The notes under the pieces are model-generated. The model searched no databases. It was not told the origin of the DNA and saw nothing but the letters and a program-made list of their open reading frames with translations. A stretch of DNA of 6,666 nucleotides from an uncultured Clostridia bacterium (GTDB taxonomy: Bacteria > Bacillota > Clostridia > Oscillospirales > Acutalibacteraceae), in assembly GCA_945869905.1 (NCBI GenBank), contig CAMBQD010000057.1, positions 1 through 6,666 on the forward strand, given 5' to 3'. Of this stretch, positions 1-4,751 are shown one piece after another (the stretch's first letter is position 1; every line of letters begins with the position of its first letter). The position numbers were made by a program, and so were the translations under genes.

Positions 1-91
1 GTAAGCAAAATATAATTGTTCGTAGCGGTGAACTGTGCTCGGCAAAAGGCTGATTGCCTACAAATCGCCCTGCGGAAAATCATAAAAAATT
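1..91. other. Short left-edge stretch, possible tail of an upstream plus-strand gene
   Basis: No gene can be assigned here. On the plus strand one frame stays open from base 3 to a TGA at 51-53 (ending ...RSGELCSAKG), and another closes at TAA 13-15. Either could be the C-terminus of a gene starting left of the window. The plus-strand hairpin that follows at 92-116, with a T-rich tail, would suit the end of a plus-strand transcript. With so few codons no family can be recognised. Confidence 0.2.
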
Positions 92-120
92 CCCCCAAAG
101 GTTATGCCTTTGGGGGTTTT
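92..120. terminator. Bidirectional intrinsic terminator
   Basis: A perfect 10-bp inverted repeat (CCCCCAAAGG at 92-101, CCTTTGGGGG at 107-116) encloses the 5-base loop TTATG. On the plus strand it is followed by TTTTGTT. On the minus strand it is followed by AATTTTTTATG. It lies directly after the stop codon (122-124) of the minus-strand nuclease gene, so it is clearly that gene's terminator. It probably also stops plus-strand transcription entering from the left. Confidence 0.85.
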
Positions 121-121
121 G

Positions 122-1054
122 TTACTCACTTATGTCTGCAAAAATGGGGTAATGGTCGCTCATTTGTGCCATTACGCTGTCTGACAAAATCGAATACCTG
201 CTGACCTGTGCGTCACCTACCGAAAATATGTGGTCAAAGGTGGGCTTATCCACATCACGTTCGTCACCGCTTGTTTTCAGCTGTGCGATATATTTTGTAT
301 CTGTCATTGACTCGGCAATGGTGTTGTATATTTCAGGGGCAAAATATCGGTCATCGTATCCTCCCCCGTCCATTGCGTTAAAATCGCCTGCTGAAAAAAC
401 AGGGCAGTTATACAGGGTATAAAGCTTTTGTGACAAATCAATCTGCTCCTGTGCCTGAGCAGTCATAACACTTAGCTCCTCATTTTCCTGTCCTTCACGT
501 ATCAGGTCAAGATGAGTGGAGGTTACAATATATTGCTTTTTAGTCTTATTGTCCTCAAAAAGCCCCCAGACAATCCTTCTCAGCCTTTTGTTGTCGCCCT
601 GGGAATATTCCATATTTCCGTAATCTAAAAGTGAAACCGTGTCGCTGTTATACATCAGCCCTGTCATGTTAACGGCAATGCCGGAGGAAACAGGGTATAC
701 CAGCCTATAGCTCCCTCTGTTTTTTGTTATACAGCAATACCACTGGTCACTCATTTCCTGAACTGCCACCACATCGGGCTTGTATGCGTCAAGGACGTTA
801 AAAAACATTTTTGCTCTTCTTCTTGCGTCGGTGCCGCCCCAGCTTTCGTAATTAACCAAAAGGTTTGCACTCATTATTCTTGCATATGTGCTGTCACTGC
901 GCTCTGTGTCCGCCCGGGCAATTGATTTTTCAAAGCCGTTGGGTAAAATATAGTCGTCAAAATTACCGCGTATGCTGATTGACGCTGCAAAGCCTGCGGC
1001 TCCGGCACCGGCAAGACACAGTAAAACAACAATGGATTTAAGTATTTTTTTCAT
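122..1054 (-). CDS. Exported endonuclease/exonuclease/phosphatase (EEP) family protein
   Basis: This is a 310-residue protein of the metal-dependent EEP (DNase I-like) superfamily, which hydrolyses phosphodiester or phosphoester bonds in nucleic acids, phosphoinositides or sphingolipids. The N-terminus (MKKILK then about 17 hydrophobic residues, to about residue 24) is a signal peptide or anchor, so the enzyme should act outside the membrane. Superfamily motifs appear in order: SANL with Asn64, VQE with the metal-binding Glu100, STHLD with His181, GDFN (223-226), FDHIF (273-277) and the C-terminal catalytic SDH (299-301). The active site looks complete. I chose ATG at 1052-1054; an in-frame GTG two codons upstream (1058-1060) is possible, but the only SD-like bases (GGTG) overlap that GTG and suit the ATG. 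There is no lipobox. It is monocistronic, divergent from the redox operon, and closed by the terminator at 92-116. The substrate cannot be told; DNA or RNA scavenging is one inference. Confidence 0.85.
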   Translation of the reverse strand: MKKILKSIVVLLCLAGAGAAGFAASISIRGNFDDYILPNGFEKSIARADTERSDSTYARIMSANLLVNYESWGGTDARRRAKMFFNVLDAYKPDVVAVQEMSDQWYCCITKNRGSYRLVYPVSSGIAVNMTGLMYNSDTVSLLDYGNMEYSQGDNKRLRRIVWGLFEDNKTKKQYIVTSTHLDLIREGQENEELSVMTAQAQEQIDLSQKLYTLYNCPVFSAGDFNAMDGGGYDDRYFAPEIYNTIAESMTDTKYIAQLKTSGDERDVDKPTFDHIFSVGDAQVSRYSILSDSVMAQMSDHYPIFADISE

Positions 1055-1083
1055 TATCACACCAAAAATTCAATTATGCTTTT

Positions 1084-1113
1084 ATTTTATGCACCCAAGG
1101 GTGAAAAAAACAA
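1084..1113 (-). promoter_or_regulatory. Possible promoter of the EEP gene with a palindrome in the spacer
   Basis: On the minus strand a TTGTTT (1108-1113) and a TAAAAT (1084-1089) are separated by 18 bases, which would start transcription about 20 bases upstream of the ATG. The spacer holds the inverted repeat CACCC-AA-GGGTG (1092-1103). That position would suit an operator, but it may be chance. Both hexamers are imperfect, so this is tentative. Confidence 0.35.
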
Positions 1114-1136
1114 AATATATAAAATTTTAAAAACCT

Positions 1137-1165
1137 TTGACTGTTACATAAAAATATTATATTAT
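1137..1165 (+). promoter_or_regulatory. Sigma-A promoter of the FTR-like/thioredoxin operon
   Basis: TTGACT (1137-1142) and TATTAT (1160-1165) are separated by exactly 17 bases, giving 5/6 matches in each hexamer. The predicted start near 1172 leaves a leader of about 64 bases before the ATG at 1236. No riboswitch-like fold or terminator is apparent in that leader. Confidence 0.65.
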
Positions 1166-1235
1166 AGTTATAGAATAAAATCAATCTTATTCATAATCCA
1201 GAAAAAGAGGTTAATATTAAAAGAGGGGATAAATT

Positions 1236-1433
1236 ATGAAAATTACATTTAATGAGGATAAAAAGCTGGTGGAGGCTCTGCGTCGGGGCTTGAAGAAAAA
1301 GGACGGATACTGTCCCTGCAGGCTTGAAAAAACAGAGGACAACATTTGTATGTGCAAGGAATTCAGGGAGCAGATAGCCGATGAAAATTTTGAGGGCTAC
1401 TGCCACTGCAGACTTTACTATAAATCTAAGTAA
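1236..1433 (+). CDS. Ferredoxin-thioredoxin reductase catalytic-subunit-like Fe-S protein
   Basis: This 65-residue cytoplasmic protein has three Cys-X-Cys pairs: CPC (26-28), CMC (38-40) and CHC (56-58). They match the signature of the catalytic (beta) subunit of ferredoxin-thioredoxin reductase. In the plant enzyme the first Cys of CPC, both of the middle pair and the first of CHC bind a [4Fe-4S] cluster. The second Cys of CPC and the second of CHC form the redox disulfide that reduces thioredoxin. By analogy C26, C38, C40 and C56 would hold the cluster, and C28/C58 would be the disulfide. The distance C28 to C56 (28 residues) equals the plant one, but the middle pair lies about 7 residues nearer the N-terminus. 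The protein is a bare catalytic domain, shorter than the plant subunit (about 110 residues), with no variable subunit nearby. An AGAGGGG site (1222-1228) sets the start. The thioredoxin gene follows after 11 bases, so a ferredoxin-to-thioredoxin electron path is the likely role. Confidence 0.82.
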   Translation: MKITFNEDKKLVEALRRGLKKKDGYCPCRLEKTEDNICMCKEFREQIADENFEGYCHCRLYYKSK

Positions 1434-1444
1434 GGAGGATAAAA

Positions 1445-1741
1445 ATGGCTTTAATTCACGTAAATGACGAAAATTTTAAAAAAGAGGTATTGGATTTTGA
1501 CGGCACTGTGCTGGTGGATTTTTTCGCTCAGTGGTGCGGTCCCTGCCAAATGCTTGCACCCATTATGGAGGAAATTGCACAGGGATATAAGGTGTGCAAG
1601 ATTGATGTGGACGAGGCTCCTGCAATAGCACAGATGTTCCAAATCCAAAGCATACCTACACTTATGGTGTTTACCGGCGGAAGGCTTGTTAATCAGGCTG
1701 TGGGATATATGCCAAAGGAAGAAATACTTAAAATGCTATAG
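1445..1741 (+). CDS. trxA: Thioredoxin
   Basis: This is a 98-residue cytoplasmic thioredoxin that reduces protein disulfides by dithiol exchange. The canonical active site WCGPC is at residues 30-34 (C31/C34). The buried Asp25 and the cis-proline loop IPT (Pro71) are present, and the C-terminal GG...VGYMPKEEI segment fits the last strand and helix. It is slightly shorter than the usual 105 or so residues, mainly at the ends, and looks complete. A textbook GGAGG (1434-1438) lies directly after the stop of the FTR-like gene and 6 bases before this ATG, so the two genes are co-transcribed. The FTR-like protein is the obvious candidate reductant, because no NADPH-thioredoxin reductase is visible in the window. 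A second thioredoxin elsewhere in the genome is likely, so the symbol marks the family, not proven orthology. Confidence 0.92.
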   Translation: MALIHVNDENFKKEVLDFDGTVLVDFFAQWCGPCQMLAPIMEEIAQGYKVCKIDVDEAPAIAQMFQIQSIPTLMVFTGGRLVNQAVGYMPKEEILKML

Positions 1742-1771
1742 GGTTCTAACTACTATTCAAAAAATAACAAA

Positions 1772-1811
1772 AAGGCTGTTTTGGGTATATCCCATTACAG
1801 CCTTGTTTTTT
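1772..1811. terminator. Bidirectional terminator between convergent genes
   Basis: AAGGCTGT (1772-1779) pairs with ACAGCCTT (1797-1804), and an inner GGG/CCC (1783-1785/1791-1793) extends the stem. The plus-strand tail is GTTTTTTA, serving the thioredoxin operon. The minus-strand tail is TTTGTTATTTTTT, serving the ZIP gene. The plus-strand T tract overlaps the ZIP stop codon (1810-1812), so the two transcripts share one compact element. Confidence 0.85.
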
Positions 1812-2613
1812 ACCCCAGCATTACGTCCAACAGCATCATAACCGCAAAGCCTGTCACAATTCCCATAGTGGCAAAGTAGGGCTGGTTTCTTTGATTTTTT
1901 TGACATTCGGGTATTAACTCGTGAACTGCCACCAAAATCATAGCTCCTGCGGCGAAGGACAGGGCATAGGGCAGTATTTTTTCTATGTGTACCACCAGCA
2001 AAGCTCCTATTACGCCCGCCACAGGCTCCACAAGTCCCGACGCCTGCCCCATTAAAAAGCTTTTTCTGCGTGAGTATCCCTCACGCCTTAGGGGTATTGA
2101 TACTGCCGCACCCTCAGGGAAATTTTGCAGTCCTATGCCAACGGCAATGGTTATTGCACCCATTAGGCTTTCTGTGGAAAAATCTGTGTTTTGAAGTGAG
2201 CCAAAGGCAACGCCCACCGCCAAGCCCTCGGGTATGTTGTGGAGAGTTATGGATAAAACCAGCATTATAATTCTGTTTAAGCATTCGTTGGGGGTTGCCT
2301 GTGTACAGTTTGCCTTTCGTCTGCAATAGGTTACAATTTTATCGGAAACCCACATAAATACTGCACCGAATAAAAATCCTGCGGTAACAATTACATAGGG
2401 CGGAGTGCCCTTTGCTTCCTCGGCACGCTCAATAGCCGGCTGAAGCAGTGACCAAAAGCTGGCGGCAATCATTACGCCTGCCGCAAAGCCCATCATAAGG
2501 TTAAGTACCTTTGGATTGGGGCTTTTAAAAAAGGCTACCGTTGCAGCGCCCAGAGCCGTTACCGCCCAGGTTCCCAGCGTTGCCACCAGTGCCATTAAAA
2601 CAATGTTGCTCAT
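1810..2613 (-). CDS. ZIP-family divalent metal transporter (GufA-like)
   Basis: This 267-residue polytopic membrane protein belongs to the ZIP family, which brings zinc and related divalent metals (Fe, Mn) into the cytoplasm. About eight hydrophobic segments are visible: near residues 4-28, 36-60, 73-92, 113-137, 149-171, 187-209, 212-231 and 246-266. The metal-site motifs are HNIPEG in segment 4 and QNFPEG in segment 5, where many ZIPs have His as the first residue. Segment 7 ends in HELIPE. From recall, the QNFPEGAAVS form is usual for the bacterial GufA branch. The loop between segments 3 and 4 holds several Lys/Arg and two Cys rather than the His-rich stretch of many ZIPs. A GGGAGG site (2621-2626) fixes the ATG at 2613. 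A TATACT (2632-2637) could be the -10, but no convincing -35 or metal-regulator operator is evident. It appears monocistronic, since a strong terminator (2668-2709) separates it from the gene behind it. Confidence 0.9.
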   Translation of the reverse strand: MSNIVLMALVATLGTWAVTALGAATVAFFKSPNPKVLNLMMGFAAGVMIAASFWSLLQPAIERAEEAKGTPPYVIVTAGFLFGAVFMWVSDKIVTYCRRKANCTQATPNECLNRIIMLVLSITLHNIPEGLAVGVAFGSLQNTDFSTESLMGAITIAVGIGLQNFPEGAAVSIPLRREGYSRRKSFLMGQASGLVEPVAGVIGALLVVHIEKILPYALSFAAGAMILVAVHELIPECQKNQRNQPYFATMGIVTGFAVMMLLDVMLG

Positions 2614-2667
2614 TTTCTATCCTCCCTTTACAGTATATTAACTACCGATGTATAGGTGATAGACAAA

Positions 2668-2709
2668 ATAAAAGCCGTCTGACAAGTGAATAAGTCAGAC
2701 GGCTTTTAT
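2668..2709 (-). terminator. Strong intrinsic terminator of the sigma-factor operon
   Basis: A perfect 16-bp stem (ATAAAAGCCGTCTGAC at 2668-2683 against its complement at 2694-2709) encloses a 10-base loop. On the minus strand the right arm and tail read GGCTTTTATTTTGTC. It follows the secreted-protein gene by 9 bases and insulates the ZIP gene from the upstream operon. Confidence 0.9.
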
Positions 2710-2718
2710 GGGCTTTAT

Positions 2719-3228
2719 TTACATTGTAACAATGTTTGATGTGTTGTTAATTTTTTCTGTGGAAAGTATGTTTTTCTTAGCATAATGTGTGCAGGTTACA
2801 CGGTACTGATAACCAGTGGCAGGTGTGAGCTTTTTTGAAAATACATATGAAAAATCATTGTCATACATATCAGAATATGAAAGATAATTACTCCAAGAAT
2901 AGCTGCTGTTCTTTCTTCTCTGTATTTTAACCTCTGTAAAACCACATTTAACAACATCACCTGTACAATAAGTTTTTCCAGCAATTATTAAGTTACTACC
3001 ACTTTTTTCAATAGCAATTGCATATAGTTGAATCAATCCTGTTGTTCGTGCGTAAGAATTGCTTTTTTCGTATGGGGACACTATTCTTTCAAATTCCTCT
3101 TGGCTTAGGATTATATCCTCCCAATCGGCAATTTCCTCCTCAGCACCAAAGGCTACTGTAGGTATCATCATTAAAATGGATAAGCATACTAAAAATATGC
3201 TTTTTATTACTTTTTTCACTTTTTTCAT
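2719..3228 (-). CDS. Small secreted protein, last gene of the sigma-factor operon
   Basis: This is a 169-residue exported protein. Residues 1-9 are Lys-rich, residues 10-25 form a hydrophobic core, and PTVAFGA/EEE (about 28-30) is a good signal peptidase I site. An acidic segment (30-57) follows, then from about residue 62 a compact, strand-rich domain with three cysteines (YC, KCGF, VTCTH) that also contains KIQRRKNSSYSWSNY and GYQYRVTCTHYAKK. From recall it resembles a family of small secreted clostridial proteins of unknown function (DUF6147), but I cannot confirm this. The W/Y-rich sheet and the GYQYRV strand suggest a beta-sandwich, perhaps wall-binding or antimicrobial-like; that is a guess. 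The ATG overlaps the upstream stop as ATGA (3225-3228), so translation is probably coupled. The AGGAG lies unusually close (2-3 bases) to this ATG, and a GTG three codons later is better spaced. It would be expressed with the sigma factor. Confidence 0.8.
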   Translation of the reverse strand: MKKVKKVIKSIFLVCLSILMMIPTVAFGAEEEIADWEDIILSQEEFERIVSPYEKSNSYARTTGLIQLYAIAIEKSGSNLIIAGKTYCTGDVVKCGFTEVKIQRRKNSSYSWSNYLSYSDMYDNDFSYVFSKKLTPATGYQYRVTCTHYAKKNILSTEKINNTSNIVTM

Positions 3229-3998
3229 TCTCCTATTGTATAAGAAATTTTAGTGGCTATATCTAAGGTGCAATGATCTAATGATATTACATATTCAATA
3301 TTACTGTCAATATAAGTAATTAAGAACTTGTTGTTATCTTCAAAAAGGAATACATTAATTCCATTAGAGCTTATTTGTTTGACACTTGAATATATGTTAC
3401 TTGTTTCACCAATACCATAGAGTATTTTTTGTTCGTCTTTAAGACTTCTAATTGTGATATTTCCATTTATTTTAGAATTAGTATCTTCAAAATACATACT
3501 GATTTTTTCATCTGTTTTTTGCAAATTATATATCTCATAATCATCACCAAGCAGGGCTTTGGGCAGTACTGCATTTTCAACTCCCTCATTCTCAAGGGCG
3601 GCGATAATATTGTCAACACTTTTTTCACTGCCGTCAAGCTCAATGCTGAAATGGTCCTTTTCATACTTGACCATATCGTCCTTGGCATTAATCTGAACAA
3701 ATTTTGCACCTGTGGGAATTGCGATTGCCATTATGATAATCAAAACGGCGATAAGCAAAAGAGTCTTGCTGAATTTAATTTTCTTTGTTTTTTGCTTTGA
3801 TTCCTTGATACTGTCGGAATTATCAGCAGCTTTTTCACCTTCATTTTCCAAAAGAAGATTAACGCAATAGTCAATAAGCTGTGTATCCATTTCAGACGGA
3901 TCCTTTTCCAGCTCGTCATTGACCAGTGCCCTTACCTCCTCCTCAGTGAAAGACATTGATTTTTCCTGCAGTATTTTTATCAATGTGTTTTTATCCAT
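3225..3998 (-). CDS. Single-pass membrane protein, probable anti-sigma factor (DUF4367-like)
   Basis: This 257-residue protein has a charged cytoplasmic N-terminal region (1-76) with two predicted helical parts. One membrane segment follows (about 78-96, LLLIAVLIIIMAIAIPTGA) and then an extracytoplasmic domain (about 100-257). The outer domain has the LP...YEIYNLQ start and the repeated strand pattern ending in ISYTIGE that I associate with DUF4367 proteins, which commonly sit behind ECF sigma genes in Clostridia. The order sigma gene, 52-base gap, one-pass membrane protein is the classic arrangement in which the inner domain sequesters the sigma factor and the outer domain senses a signal. 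The N-terminal part lacks the Cys/His zinc-finger (ZAS) motif of many anti-sigma factors, so the binding mode would differ. The start is set by GAGGTTGA (about 4003-4010). Role inferred from topology and context; the signal is unknown. Confidence 0.72.
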   Translation of the reverse strand: MDKNTLIKILQEKSMSFTEEEVRALVNDELEKDPSEMDTQLIDYCVNLLLENEGEKAADNSDSIKESKQKTKKIKFSKTLLLIAVLIIIMAIAIPTGAKFVQINAKDDMVKYEKDHFSIELDGSEKSVDNIIAALENEGVENAVLPKALLGDDYEIYNLQKTDEKISMYFEDTNSKINGNITIRSLKDEQKILYGIGETSNIYSSVKQISSNGINVFLFEDNNKFLITYIDSNIEYVISLDHCTLDIATKISYTIGE

Positions 3999-4050
3999 TT
4001 TTTCAACCTCATATATATAGTGGAAAAATATTCAAAAAGTAACAAAAAAT

Positions 4051-4605
4051 TTATAAAAAATTTTCGATTTTTTCCTTCGCCATCTTTCTTATCCTGCGTT
4101 TTAGCCTGTATATCCGCTGTTTTACGGCAAATTCCGTGGAGTTAAAAATCTTTGCTGCGTCCCTGTATTTCATATTTTCATCACAGGTAAGAGTCAGCAG
4201 TTTTTCGTCCCTTTCACCGATTTCCTCCATTATTTTGTCATATATTAGGTCAACGCCCTTTTGTGAAACGATTTGGTCAACCATATCTACGTCATAGGGT
4301 ATATCAAAGCTTTTGCCGTTTTTACTGTCAGACAAGCTGACCTGCGTTTCCTTCATCATATTAATTTCCGTGTATTTCCCTTTGATAACATTTTTTGCTG
4401 TTGAATACAGCCAAGCCTGTGGGTTTTCAATAACGGTGCCGTTTTTAACAGCCTCCATCAGTCTTAAATATGTGTCCATAACAACATCGTCAACCTCCTG
4501 CTGTTTACTGCTTAGCAGCATACGGCAAAGGCTTCTTATGCCGGGCTCATATTTCAGCCACAGTGCTTCCCACTGCTTACTGTAATGCTCAGAATTATCG
4601 CGCAT
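4051..4605 (-). CDS. ECF-type RNA polymerase sigma factor
   Basis: This 184-residue protein has the two-domain layout of a group 4 (ECF) sigma-70 factor. Region 2 (about 20-80) carries the core-binding and -10-recognition pattern EVDDVVMDTYLRLMEAV followed by NPQAWLYSTAKNVIKGKY. A linker (81-120) leads to region 4 (about 124-176) with a helix-turn-helix around MKYRDAAKIFNSTEFAVKQRIYRLKRRIRK, which would contact the -35 element. The length is normal and there is no C-terminal extension. It is the first gene of a three-gene operon and is followed by its likely membrane anti-sigma. AGGAGAG (4611-4617) sets the start. Upstream hexamers look like sigma-A elements, so basal expression is probably housekeeping-driven. 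I could not identify an ECF-type autoregulatory promoter with confidence. Confidence 0.88.
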   Translation of the reverse strand: MRDNSEHYSKQWEALWLKYEPGIRSLCRMLLSSKQQEVDDVVMDTYLRLMEAVKNGTVIENPQAWLYSTAKNVIKGKYTEINMMKETQVSLSDSKNGKSFDIPYDVDMVDQIVSQKGVDLIYDKIMEEIGERDEKLLTLTCDENMKYRDAAKIFNSTEFAVKQRIYRLKRRIRKMAKEKIENFL

Positions 4606-4637
4606 TTTTACTCTCCTGTTTGAAAAAATACAAGGAT

Positions 4638-4666
4638 ATTATAATGTTTTTAGCAGTATTTGTACA
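4638..4666 (-). promoter_or_regulatory. Promoter of the sigma/anti-sigma/secreted-protein operon
   Basis: On the minus strand a perfect TATAAT (4638-4643) is preceded, 17 bases upstream, by TGTACA (4661-4666), a 4/6 match to the -35 consensus. Transcription would start about 25 bases upstream of the sigma-factor ATG, leaving room for the AGGAGAG site. The weak -35 would suit activation or low basal expression. Confidence 0.6.
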
Positions 4667-4709
4667 GAATTTACGGCAAATTTTTCCATTTTTTTCCTAA
4701 ATTGTGCAA

Positions 4710-4740
4710 ACAAAAACCGCCTTGAAAAATCAAAGCGGTT
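4710..4740 (-). terminator. Intrinsic terminator of the PurF-like gene
   Basis: In the minus-strand RNA, AACCGCUUUG (complement of 4731-4740) pairs with CAAGGCGGUU (complement of 4715-4724) around a 6-base loop. One G-U wobble forms only in the minus-strand transcript, which supports that orientation. The 3' tail is TTTTTGTTTG. It starts 11 bases past the stop codon at 4752. Confidence 0.85.
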
Positions 4741-4751
4741 AAAATATGTTC

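Noticed and set aside
16..204. Plus-strand frame starting with TTG and crossing the terminator at 92-116
   Set aside because: It runs through a perfect hairpin terminator and into the antisense of the nuclease gene, and it has no ribosome binding site.
1191..1406. Minus-strand open frame opposite the FTR-like gene
   Set aside because: It is antisense to a gene with clear family motifs and its own ribosome binding site. Its own protein has no recognisable pattern.
3429..3800. Plus-strand open frame of 123 codons opposite the anti-sigma gene
   Set aside because: The minus-strand frame has a start site, TM architecture and operon context. The plus-strand frame has none and is hydrophobic only because it mirrors A/T-rich coding sequence.
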